In this document: one piece after another, positions 54,251 to 63,990 of the stretch | Numbering within the stretch: position 1 is the first letter of the stretch | How the letters are laid out: each line of letters opens with the position of its first letter | Origin: Tricholoma matsutake | Lineage: Eukaryota; Basidiomycota; Agaricomycetes; Agaricales; Tricholomataceae | NCBI GenBank assembly: GCA_026075535.2 | Contig: AP026550.1 | Span: 5,518,001 to 5,582,000, forward strand | DNA length: 64,000 nucleotides | Direction of reading: 5' to 3' | The notes under the pieces: model-generated | What the model was told of the DNA's origin: nothing | Seen by the model: the letters and a program-made list of their open reading frames with translations, nothing else | The model's database searches: none | Made by a program: the position numbers and the translations under genes

Positions 54251-55060
54251 CTACACTAGACTTAGGTTTACTAAAAGACAGGATCAATTTATCTTCGTTG
54301 CATGGAAGTAGGAACCATAAGTTACTACAAATAAGAGAATAGGAAGTTACTATACCTTCATTGCATGGAAGTAGGAACGAAGGTTAAGGAATAAAAAATA
54401 AGTAATATATAAGAAAAAGATTGACCATGTAAGTGAAAGGCCGCATCAAGCATAGTGTGTGATTTGGGAAGGCCGCATCGGGCATAGTCACATAATAGGA
54501 AGGTACCACATCAATAGGATAATGTCGGCACTGCTGGATGTGGATAGAAGAGTAATAAGGATGTATGGTGCCATTGCCAGGATGCATGTTGCTGGTTGTT
54601 GTTGTTGTATTTGCTGGTGGCTGTGCCGGCAGCGAGGGTGATTGTGTTGGCAATGTGTGTGGCTATGTTGGCACTGTGGGAGTGTGTTGGTGGCGTAGGG
54701 TGGCCATAACTCACTGTAACACAGACATTGGTATATCTGGTGTTGGTGAGTTGTTTATGCGCCATAGGTGGCTATGCTATCGCCGGTGGCTGTGCCAGCA
54801 GCAAGGGTGATTGTGTCGGCAATGTGTGTGGCTGTGCCGGCGCCGTGGAAGTGTGTAACAGTGGTGTAGTAATGTAACACAGACATTGGTATGTCTGGTG
54901 TTGGTGAGTTGTTTATGCGCTGTAGGTGGCTGTAGGTGGCTGTGTCAGCAGCAAGGGTGGTTGTGTCGGCGATGTGTGTGGTGTGCCGGTGCCGTGGAAG
55001 TGTGTAATGGCGGTGTAGGTAGATTAACTTGTTGTAATGTCATGAGTCTGTGGGGCCAGA
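54251..55060. repeat. Tandem repeats interrupting copia integrase
   Basis: The reading FEAIFV at 55065 should continue to FVGYAENHVGW at about 54230. The 0.8 kb between them is foreign. It contains two to three imperfect copies of a roughly 165-bp GT-rich unit (TGTAACACAGACATTGGTAT at about 54715 and 54872; CAGCAAGGGTG at about 54798 and 54949). Insertion boundaries are not settled. Confidence 0.6.
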
Positions 55061-55061
55061 C

Positions 55062-57455
55062 TTACACAAATATGGCTTCAAAGCGACATGGTCCACCTTT
55101 AGTACAAAGTTCCACAAGGATATGGACAAAGCATTGGCACCCCCATACACAAAGGTGGGATAAGTCAGGCTTTGATTTCTCCATATGCTCATAAGGGGTG
55201 ATATCATCAGGAAGAGTTGTGGTAGGGAGACGATTGTGAAGGTACTGTATTGTAAGGACAGCATTCCCTAGAAAAGATGGAGGTAGACCAGAGTCTGCCA
55301 ACAATGTTTGGGCACCATCTTAAAGAGTATGGACATAACACTCAACTTTTCCATTCTGTGAGTGTGCATATGGTGCAGTGATTTGTTGAGTGATGCCTTG
55401 TGAAGACAAATATTTCCCAAATTCTCCCTGAATGAGTTCCTTTGCATCATCACAGTGAATAATGTGAACTCGACAACCAGATTTCAGTTCCCAAGATGCC
55501 TCAACAGAACAGTAAGCAGGAAAAGCATCACTTTTGGCAGCAAGAAGGGATGTATGACCAAAGTTAGAAGTGTCATCAAGGATAGTCCAGAAATATGAAG
55601 TCTTCTGTGGAGTAAGAGTGGAGAATGGTCCACATGTGTCCATGTGTAGGAGATCGCAGATGTCTGATGCATGATTACCATGGTGATCAAATGGAGATTG
55701 AGGTTGCTTGCCAACCAGACAAGGGATGCAGTGTGAAAGATGGAAAGATCCTTTAAACTCAATTCCAGTAGCATAGTTCTTTGTTAAGACTGCTTGGGTA
55801 GCATCCCAACCAAGATGGCCCAAACAATGATGCCAAAGATCTGGTGTGAGTTCTACATGAGGAAATACTGGAAGAGCCAAATTGGCAGAAGCACCAATTA
55901 TCAGGCTTGGAGTTGGCAAAAGGAAATCACAAGGCAGGAAGGAAAGGTGACAATAAAATTTTGCATCAAAGGAAAGGTGTGCAAGCAGCAAGTTTGATGG
56001 GAAATGAATGGTGGTCTTGTCATGATCAAATACAAGCCACATCCTACACTCCTGTAAAGCTCCCACAGAAAGCAAGTTCAAGGGGACATCTGGTGCATGA
56101 AGGCAGTCACAGAGAGTCACCACAACAGAATCTGAACTACATTGGGCATGAAATTTGACATCACCATGCATTAGCGTGCACAATGTACCACAGTTTGCTG
56201 TCCAGGCAGAAACCACACATTCAGGATCATAAGACCAAGACACAGAATGATCATGGAAAATGTGGTTGGTGCACCCAGAATCTAGAATGCTGTTATAATG
56301 TTGCTGAAAAGTAGCAAAGGCAATGGGACCTTCAGTTTGAATGAAGTCATATGATGGTGAAGATACAGGATCAACATGTTCAGGTGGTATGACCATGAAA
56401 GACACAGGACTCAATTCACGCATGTGGTAAGCCTCAAAGAAATAGTCTGTATTATGAAAAGTAGGAGAAGGAACAGATGGAGCTACACCAAGGGCAGCAA
56501 AGTCAGAAGGAGTGGTATCACTGGGTGGAGGTTCTTCATGGGGTGAGTCATTGTCATGGATCTCTGTATCACCACCAGGGATCTCTGCATCAGCAAAATA
56601 AGCCTGAGCAGGCACATGGTGAGAATGAGGACCATCCAGTATATTGACCAACCTGCAATGTTGATCCAATGGTTGACTAGGAGTCCAAGAAGATGATCTC
56701 AAAGTTTGACAATTTGGCTGAGAGGCAGGTGTAGAAGAAGAAGACAGATTCAGAGAAGGCACAGATGGGGAAGACACAGGTGGAGCCAAGGAAAGGGAAG
56801 ACACAGGTGGAGCCAAGGAAAGGGATGACACATTGCCAGGGTGACATGGGGGACACATGACCATAGTGCAACAATAATCCTTGTCTGCATCTAGGACATC
56901 ATCTGCAATCTCAGCAAACAGAGGGAGGGGTGAGCCTTGAGGACGCTTAAGAGCCTCCCACATATGATCTCGAATGCCAGTGAACTGTGAAGCAGGAGGC
57001 AAATGGTCCATGAACTCTTGTAACACCTCACACTGATCCATAGCCCAGCCAGAGCTCTCAAGTTGGTTGACACCAGAATACCAAGTACCAACATACTCCT
57101 GAACACGAGAGGGGATGCAGACAGTTGTCCTTAGCACCTTTTTGAGGTCAACAGTAGAAGTCCAGTCTCCTCCATCAAAATGATGAAGAAGCATGCTGTA
57201 AATAAGATGAGCCATGGTCGGACGGGAGATGTGTGCTACAGTATTAGGAAGGAACAAGTGAGCAGAAGGCAATAAGCAACCAAAGAGCACACTTAAGGCT
57301 GCACCATCCCAGTGACACCAAAGATGATAGGTAGCAAGCTCCTCAGGTGTAGAATGCATGTCGTGATGAGGAGGATATGAAGGAACATAATGAATGTCAA
57401 AAGGAGTATTCAGCTCAGGCAGTTCACAGATATGCGAAATGAGATCATGGGACAA
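55062..57455 (-). pseudogene. Copia gag end, protease and integrase
   Basis: The 711-codon frame carries a gag part (LLHHFDGGDWTSTVDLKKVL), the protease site ILDSGCTNHIFHDHS (near 56270), the GAG-pre-integrase zinc motif HHCLGHLG...CIPCLVGKQ, and the integrase core with D in LLHMDTCGPF, D in IIHCDDAKE and E in YAHSQNGKVECY. A TAA at about 55323 (HTL then DGAQTLLADSG) precedes the integrase C-terminal part. Confidence 0.9.
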
Positions 57456-57793
57456 GAGTGTAGCGCCAACCTAATCAGACCAAGGCACCCAGTCAGACTT
57501 GCCCATCAAAATGGGAATGTGCATAAGAGAGCCTATGGTAGGTACTATATCTTAAGGAGATGGTAAAGAATGAGGTTGTTGTTGTGGCAAGTAGTTATAC
57601 ATAATGGGATGTTGCTGAGGTTGGACAGGATAAAAAGATGAGTGATAATGAAAAGGTGGATAAGGATAATGAGAAGGAACATGGTTGAAGGGTGGGTGCA
57701 CAGGTGGATGATGATGATCAAGATGAGGAGGCGGATGATGAAACTGTGTAGTATTGAGAGGGATTGTATTAGAAGAGGTGGTTATATGCAGTA
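57456..57793 (-). pseudogene. Copia gag, middle part
   Basis: A His/Pro/Tyr/Gln-rich stretch (HHPPPHLDHHHPPVHPPFNH) is followed by IGSLMHIPILMGKSDWVPW. Stops TAA near 57552 and TAG near 57470 break it. It follows from the gag start at 62944-63200 once element B is removed. Confidence 0.75.
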
Positions 57794-58078
57794 CTTTACA
57801 GTCTCCCACCTGTCCTAGTGGACTCCTAGTGGACTCCAACTGGACTGACTGGAGTCCAACTGGAGTCTGAGTGGAGCCCAAGTGGAGTCCAAGTGGAGTC
57901 CAATTGAACTACACTAAGTCATGTAGAGTTCAATCCCCCACTGGAGTCCGAGTGGAGTCCAACTGGAGTCTGAGTGGAATGCATTTCAACCAAATGATAA
58001 GTCAATTAGATACTGAGCTCAAAGGACTTCGGACTTGGTGAATTTCATAAAGTACCCACAAAATAAATTTGTGTAGTG

Positions 58079-58160
58079 CAGGAATTGAACTCAAGACCTC
58101 ACAATAAGGAATCACATGACAAACCAAACAAGTGTGCTCAACCACTTGAGCCACAGGAGA
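58079..58160 (-). other. tRNA-like module near left end of element B
   Basis: On the minus strand, TGGCTCAAGTGGTTGAGC fits a Pol III A box and D-arm, and GGTCTTGAGTTCAATTCC fits a B box and T-arm about 60 nt later. I cannot fold a full cloverleaf with confidence. The module faces the nearer terminus. A B-box-like GGGTTCGATTCC on the plus strand near the other end (about 62718-62729) mirrors it. Confidence 0.45.
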
Positions 58161-58445
58161 CTTATTAGGGATCAATATAAGGTTTATTTATGACTCAACT
58201 TTTCATATTCTTTGAGGAGGCATTTTTCAAACAACTAAGATCAAAATTTTTTAATTAACCACATCCCTCGTGTAGGACATGAGGGAGTGGGTATAATATA
58301 ATAATAAACAAAAAAAACCCCTCTTGCAAGGTGTGAGAGGGGGGGGATTACTACCATGTACATAAAAAACTAAACCCCTTGCATTTGGTGTGAGGGGGGG
58401 ATTCATAAGTACTACAATATTAGTGTTGCCATGGCTCGAGCCACA

Positions 58446-58732
58446 TTTTTTGCTATCTTGGGAAATAAATTACATAAAATCACTAAAATATTTGAGGAGC
58501 TAGATCCCATCAAAAGCTGAGGGGTCTCCTGCCAACTCTAAGCAATTGGAGTAGCTCTTCCTGAGGTATTTAGGCAGCTTTGAAACAGCCATTTCAAATC
58601 CACCTGAATATCTCAGGAACCACTTCTCTGATCACTTAGAGTTGGCAGGAGACCCCTCAGATTTTGATGGGATCTAGCTCCTCAAATAGTTTGGTGATTT
58701 TATGTAATTTATTTCCCAAGATAGCAAAAAGA
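58446..58732. mobile_element. Hairpin MITE, about 100-bp inverted repeats
   Basis: The left arm TTTTTTGCTATCTTGGGAAA (58446 on) and the right arm ending at 58732 are near-perfect inverted repeats. They enclose a loop of about 85 bp with CTCAGGAACC-type sequence. No coding sequence is present. Confidence 0.85.
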
Positions 58733-58737
58733 GCAGT

Positions 58738-59477
58738 TGCTCATAGGCGTGGGGATGGGACCGATGGGTGCCATGGTCAGCTTATCCCTGGGGTGCCCAC
58801 CATTGACCTGATGAGCAGGTGCTTGTTGGTGTGGGCTCTCACCACCCATCCACCCTGCGAGCCTCTGCTTGCAGGCATGGGGGGTGTTGTCAGTTTTGGG
58901 GGGTGCTGGTAGGCATCATTGTTGATTGCACACACTCATGATCCACCCTATGAGCAGGGGCTCGCAGGCATGGGGTGGGTGTGTTGGGTTGTCTTGCCTC
59001 CAGCCATCATTACCAGTAGAGTAGAACCTATAAAACAAAAGAAATAAGTTAGTTAGTTTATAAAAACAAAAAGCCAACAAATAAAAAACTTATGTAGGGC
59101 CCAAACGATGTGATATGCATCACTTGGGCCCACATTCCATCCAGTCAGCTTGTTTGCAGGTGGTGGCGTTGTTACCAGTAGATTATAACCTAGAAAACTA
59201 AAGCAACAGGTTAGTTAGTTTATAAAAACAAAAAGCAAACAGAAAAAAAACTTATGTGGGGCCCAAATGACGCAATCTGCATTGTTTGGGCCCATGGTCC
59301 ATCCAGTCAGCTTGTTTGTGGGTGGTGGTGATGGAAGATTGGGTGTGGGAGCAGTGGCAGTGGGTATCCATGCAGTGGTGGTGGTGGTAGAGTGGAGAGG
59401 AGGGAGGGAGGCAACATTGACAGTGGTGGTGGTGGTGGTGGTGAGTGATGAGCTGGCACATTTGATGACATGGCTAC
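58738..59477. repeat. Element B interior with two hairpin-repeat units
   Basis: GGGCCCAAA hairpins at 59096-59130 and 59259-59291 lie in the same A-rich unit as in copy A. GGTGGT microsatellite tracts occur at 59320-59450. There is no gene. Confidence 0.7.
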
Positions 59478-59685
59478 TGTAAGCATGCACTTGGTAGAAG
59501 CATGCACTTCACTGGGAATGTCGTTCAGATATAACAAGCAAAAGAGGTGGTTTTTTATAAGGAAAAGAGCTCTAGACTAAGTCTGATGATGATGGTAAGT
59601 GTTTGAGATGATCATCCCCTCTGTGTGGCCAAGGATGTAATCCGAGGCTGATGGTAAATAAGTATAAATAAGTAACAACGTTATG
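59478..59685 (-). repeat. Gypsy-4 3' LTR (208 bp)
   Basis: It is nearly identical to 62405-62612. The terminal CA has become TG at 59684-59685. Confidence 0.88.
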
Positions 59686-59829
59686 CCCTCCCCCACCCTG
59701 AAAAATAAAAAATCTCCCCAGCCAAAAAGAATGGTAAGGTAAAAAAAAAGGCACAATCGCGGGTGCATCAAAAACCCCATAGGGAAAAGCTACCTGTCGG
59801 CCAGTGAAGGAATGCTACCTACTGCAACC

Positions 59830-60345
59830 TTAGCCTTGCCTGCCAACCAAATGTCGAGCACCTCGCAGTCTTGCAATTCGCAGCCTGGCAGCCATTGGTC
59901 CTCTTCCAGCCCATATCCTTGCCAACAAACTAGATATTGGGTTCCCCTACCACACTTTCATTCCTCCAGAATGTGATCCATGTAGTACTCATCTTCCCCT
60001 TCCAGCATTACTGGTCCCAGTTTCTCAAGTTCCTGAGCTGGAAATAATTCTTTATCATTCTCCTTGAATGGCAGCGCTTGAGATGTGTGAAAGGTTGGAA
60101 AGGTGTTCAGATTATTAGGCATGTCAACAGTAATGGTAGAGATGTCCAGTGCCACTTTGGTTACCAAGTAAGGTCCGTCATATCAAGGCATGAACTTTGC
60201 GACCCATTTCTCTCCTTTTGCCTTGAAATCCTGCCACCTGTGCAGCATTGATAACACGACTCGTTGACCTTCTGCAAAAGGGAAGTCATTAGAATGATGA
60301 ACATTCGCAGATAATGCCTGTGAAATTTTAGCCCATAGCATATTG
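59830..60345 (-). pseudogene. Gypsy-4 integrase tail and chromodomain
   Basis: The reading runs FAEGQRVVLSMLHRWQDFKA, then YDGPYLVTKVALDISTITVD, FHTSQALPF, MDHILEE and the chromodomain TQYLVCWQGYGLEEDQWLPG. TGA codons at 60183-60185 and 59958-59960 replace arginines. The catalytic core is missing on the upstream side. Confidence 0.82.
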
Positions 60346-60349
60346 TCTT

Positions 60350-60880
60350 GGCTTCCTTAACGTCCAGTTGCAAATGCTCAATTACATCCAATGTGCGTAT
60401 ATCCTCCATATCTTGTATTGTTATCTTTGGTGTCACCCAAGCTTTCTGTTTCTTAGTTACAAGGGGTTTCATTAAGTTGAAGCTATTCTCTTTATCAATT
60501 GCAGTTTGGTTTTTGAAGTCAGCTACAATGTGGTTCATGCTAAGAAACGGTAGTCCAAGTAGTAAAGGTACACATAAGTTTTGTGCAATCACAGCTTTAA
60601 TGGTCTGTGATGTCCATGCAGAATTTGGAGAAAAAGGCATGATTTTTATGTATTCATGCAGTTCTGTTTCGGATGTGGCAGCATTATTCAAGGCAACAGA
60701 AATGGGCACTGGTTTGTGGACATGGAAACGATGCAGTCCCAGCTTCTTGACCAACAAGTTGTCAATGAGGACGACATGTGCACTGGAGTCTAGCATGCTA
60801 CTCACTGTAAGTGGTTCGTCAGATCCTGGCCCTAGTAAGGTGCATTCCCAGCGTAGATGCGGCATGCTGAGAGGGCTCAC
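60350..60880 (-). pseudogene. Gypsy-4 protease
   Basis: The aspartic protease-like region reads VSSMLDSSAHVVLIDNLLVK, with S in place of the glycine of D-S-G, and later LLGLPFLSMNHIVADF. The changed active site would abolish activity. It fuses into the integrase-tail region through the deletion. Confidence 0.75.
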
Positions 60881-60938
60881 CTCCTGAGCTGGAGCCTAAC
60901 ACTGAAGATGGCATTACCGCTCCTGCCACGCAAGAATC

Positions 60939-61709
60939 CTAATCTTCCGCTACCTCCTCTATTTGTGCAGAACTAGTCACTGCCCCCACTGGTTTGCTCC
61001 CGCTTGCGACACTTGTTTGACATTTCTGGCTCAAAAGCACTTCTTCCGTTATTTCTTTGTAACTGCAGCCATCAGGGAAGTCATTAGGGCAATCTGTTGC
61101 ATGGTGATTTTGATCACCACGGCAACATTTCAAGCACCCCTGATGTTTGAAGAGCAAGGTACACCCATTTTTGGTCAGACAGGGAGGTTTTTGGGATGAC
61201 ACATTGGAACCTGTGTTAGACGAAGATGCAGTAGAACTTTGTGGTTTGTAGCCACCAATGGTGTTACTGTTTCATGCAGGATTTGCCAATGCTTGCCTCT
61301 TTGGTCCACATTGCAAGTCCTCTGCTGCTTCAAGGTAACGCTTTGTGTCGTTCATGCGTTCCTCTGCCAATTTTTGCACTCCAGTGATCCAACATGTCAA
61401 CCTAGCTTCATCTGTTTGTTCTGGGGTCCCTTTCATGACTTTATCCACAATTTCCTTCACATTTCTGTTCTTGCAATGGCTCCATAAATCAGCCTCTAAA
61501 AGACTATCAAGCTGGAGCTGGAGATTTGAATCTGAGAAGTGGTATTCCATGTTGCATAAAACAATGTTTAAGTGCCAGATGTCATTTACCCAGGTAGGGA
61601 ATGAATCAGACACTTTCAACTGTGAGTTTTGAATCTTTGCATGTACATCATCCCAACCATCAGGCAGGAACTCCTTCTGCATCTCTTTCACAAAATCAGC
61701 AAACAACAT
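60939..61709 (-). pseudogene. Gypsy-4 gag, C-terminal half
   Basis: The capsid part 61272-61709 has FADFVKEMQKEFLPDGWDD and LQLDSLLEADLWSHCKNRNV. A zinc-knuckle-like CLKCCRGDQNHHATDC follows (61120-61170). The two are in different frames. Confidence 0.8.
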
Positions 61710-61814
61710 CTCTGCAAGCCGGTCACCATGTGTGGCAACCCAATCTCGGGCTCGTCATGTCCTTCAGCCCAGGTAATATTGCAGCCATGCGATCCTCTAA
61801 CAGTATCTTTTTAT

Positions 61815-62315
61815 TCACCCTAAAAAATCCATGCACACCATTTCCCACTGATGCATTACCATCAAAGACACCACTCCCAGCGTTAGCAGTGGTATCCTCT
61901 TCGGTTCTGCATGGACACATTCAGCAGCTGAGTTTGGAGACATGTCACTGGTAGGTCTGCAGAACAAGTCATATGCATCTGAGGAAGAAGAATCTGAATG
62001 CAGAGAACTGGAGTTATCGTTGGAACCCGAAGTATAGAGAGAACTATCTGAGTAATGGCTGGATGCAGGTGGTAGCATACATGGTTCTCTCAGTGCGGTA
62101 GCAGCTGTATGTGTGTCTAGTGGTATATTAGGTACTTCTGTGGGTGTATGCACATCTAAAGGCACTGCAGGCATTTGAGGGTGTCCTCCATGATTGTTGT
62201 CAAGAGTTGGATTTGTCGGTGATTCAGGATGTCTATCAGAAGGGGTCAGTGATGGCAGTGACAGTGATGACGGGCCCTCTGGGGCATTCAGCGCAGCAAG
62301 CGCTTGCTTGTGCAT
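61815..62315 (-). pseudogene. Gypsy-4 gag, N-terminal Ser/Pro-rich part
   Basis: The frame starts MHKQALAALNAPEGPSS and is Ser/Pro/Thr-rich with an SGSNDNSSSLHSDSSSSDAY run. It ends near the capsid part in another frame. No motif is recognised. Confidence 0.6.
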
Positions 62316-62404
62316 TATTGGCAGTTTGGATGGCGAGGTCTTTCGACCTGATGAACAGTGGTACTAGCTCGGCAATCAAAAAATTCAGCGAAGTTAAAAA
62401 AAAG

Positions 62405-62612
62405 TGTAAGCACGTGCTTGGTAGGAGCATGCACTTCACTGGGAATGTCGTTCAGATATAACAAGCAAAAGAGGTGGTTTTTTATAAGGAAAAGAGCTCT
62501 AGACTAAGTCTGATGATGATGGTAAGTGTTTGAGATGATCATCCCCTCTGTGTGGCCAAGGATGTAATCTGAGGCTGATGGTAAATAAGTATAAATAAGT
62601 AACAATGTTACA
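62405..62612 (-). repeat. Gypsy-4 5' LTR (208 bp)
   Basis: It runs TGTAAGCACGTG to AATGTTACA, followed by GCTAC. Confidence 0.9.
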
Positions 62613-62943
62613 GCTACATGCTTTGTCATACACAGCTGCATCATGAGTAGATGATACCTTACACAAGGTACTGTTGTGTAAGGGTTATATTGTGTATTAT
62701 CATTACATAAGCAACCCACAGGGACTTGGGTTCGATTCCTTTTCTTACACACTTTTTCAGCGGAATCTGACTGGACTCCACTGGACCAGTCCAAGTGGAA
62801 TCAGGTGTTTGAGTGGATTCCACTCAGAGTCTGGTCAGACTGGACTGGGACTGGACTGGCAACTTTGCAGGCAGTTGTCTGGTGACCAGTCCCAGTTGGA
62901 CTCCAGTCGGAGTCCACTGGGAAAGGTGGGGGAGTGTAAAGAC

Positions 62944-63200
62944 CTCATTATATGTGGAGAGTGTGGAAGAGGTTTTTCATGAGATGGAGGGAAAGAGTAC
63001 ATAGTAGGTCTAAATGACTGACTATTTGGTAAATAAGGGGAAGGGACAGAAGTTTGATGGGTGTGTTGCTGAGAAGGCAAGGTCTGATCTTTGCTTTGAC
63101 ACATCTTGCCATCAGCAGGACAATGCCTCATCAATTGTTCAGGTAACACTGCAGTGAAAGACATGGGTAAAGTTCCTTGATTATCAAGTTGGTGCTCCAT
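62944..63200 (-). pseudogene. Copia gag, N-terminal part
   Basis: The gag start is MEHQLDNQGTLPMSFTAVLP at 63200, which I chose as the first Met after the LTR and a 200-bp leader. It ends at SPHIMR where element B inserted, then resumes at 57793 with LHITTSSNTIPLN. Confidence 0.75.
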
Positions 63201-63397
63201 GGTAGAATTGGCATTTCAGATTGAAAAAGAGAAATCCATGGGAGTGTCAGAATTGAACGTCAATAAGAGATTGAGAAATGATTGCATGAGACAGGCTCAA
63301 GAACAAGTCAAATGAGGGTAACCACCTAGGCAAGTTGTCCAATCATGCTAACCAGTGTATCATCAAGTAGATCCAGGACTAAAAGAGGCCCATAACC

Positions 63398-63659
63398 TGT
63401 AAGTCCAGACCTAGATGGTGGTACACATGTCCTCAGAGGTCAGCCGATGGTGGTAGACAACTTACAGAATTACCTAGACAGTGGTACATGTCTAGTGGAA
63501 GTAAGTACATGTAGTAGATATGAGATGCAGTAGGTACTCACATCCTAAGAGGTCAGCTGATGGTGGTAGACAACTGAGGACATAGATGGCAAATCAACAA
63601 GAAAGTGGTGATGAGTCACATGGTCCTATATAGATGTATGTGATGAGTATATCATAACA
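63398..63659 (-). repeat. Copia 5' LTR (262 bp)
   Basis: It pairs with 28622-28883. The next bases on the minus strand are GGTTATGGGCCTC, the expected place of the primer-binding site. AAACC follows at 63660-63664. Confidence 0.92.
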
Positions 63660-63664
63660 AAACC

Positions 63665-63990
63665 TGTATCATGAATTTGAGTCAAAGGATTGTAAACTGT
63701 ATGGCACTATTCCCTTTGTGTGATCTTTCACAGCTAAAGGTACATTTATCTTGGTGGATCTCCATAAGATGCTGGGCTTGTGGAGGAATAATAATGCTGT
63801 TGGATGGATGGGGAAGATCAGAGCAGGCTTGGTAGGGCCTTCCTGTCTGATGAAGGTAATGAAGCAGCCCATTATATTCTACATCTAGGAGGCTAGGGGC
63901 CTTCTCTAGAATTTCTGCCACTTCAGTAGATTTAATAAATGCTGGTGGATCATCCACTGAAATGTTAACTGGTTCCAGAATGTTAGACAA
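63665..63990 (-). pseudogene. Unknown gene split by the copia element, 5' part
   Basis: Two overlapping frames are coding-like: VEYNGLLHYLHQTGRPYQ and LPHPSNSIIIPPQAQHLMEI in one, ILWRSTKINVPLAVKD and IVPYSLQSFDSNS in the other, so at least one frameshift is present. A TGA at 63669-63671 precedes YRF, which continues at 28616. It probably extends past the window edge. No function is recognised. Confidence 0.5.

Larger units (their letters stand above)
59478..62612 (-). mobile_element. Gypsy-4, internally deleted (TSD GCTAC)
   Basis: The LTRs are 59478-59685 and 62405-62612 (208 bp each). Perfect GCTAC duplications lie at 59473-59477 and 62613-62617. A classic polypurine tract GGTGGGGGAGGG on the minus strand abuts the 3' LTR. 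Gag, protease and the integrase tail with chromodomain are present, but RT, RNase H and the integrase core are deleted near 60300-60350. Confidence 0.9.
57794..62941. mobile_element. TIR transposon copy B (5.1 kb with nested insertions)
   Basis: The ends CTTTACAGTCTCCCACC and CTTTACACTCCCCCACC are inverted repeats, followed by TAGTGGACTCC and CAGTGGACTCC. Many GGAGTCC / GGACTCC motifs fill both subterminal regions. The interior shares the hairpin repeats of copy A. It is inserted in copia gag. The target duplication is unclear (flanks GTA and ACC). Without gypsy-4 and the MITE it is about 1.7 kb and non-coding. Confidence 0.75.
28622..63659 (-). mobile_element. Ty1/copia retrotransposon inflated to 35 kb by nested insertions
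   Basis: The LTRs at 28622-28883 and 63398-63659 are both exactly 262 bp, TG to CA, and flanked by perfect AAACC duplications (28617-28621 and 63660-63664). Coding segments on the minus strand between them, in order, are gag, protease, integrase, RT and RNase H, which is the copia order. Every gap between consecutive segments, except an unresolved one at 54251-55060, is explained by a separately bounded younger insertion. Stops and frameshifts show it is dead. Confidence 0.92.

Noticed and set aside
53706..54287. 193-codon Leu-rich minus-strand frame as a membrane protein gene
   Set aside because: It is a shadow of the copia integrase/RT frame, which has conserved motifs in another phase.
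58079..58160. A functional tRNA gene
   Set aside because: A and B boxes fit, but I cannot pair the acceptor and anticodon stems, and it lies in a repeated transposon end; kept only as tRNA-like.
30235..63671. TGA read as a sense (arginine) codon or selenocysteine in these elements
   Set aside because: The same elements retain CGA codons at many arginines, sister repeat units differ CGA/TGA at one codon, and non-coding LTRs show the same CpG loss. Mutation explains it without recoding.
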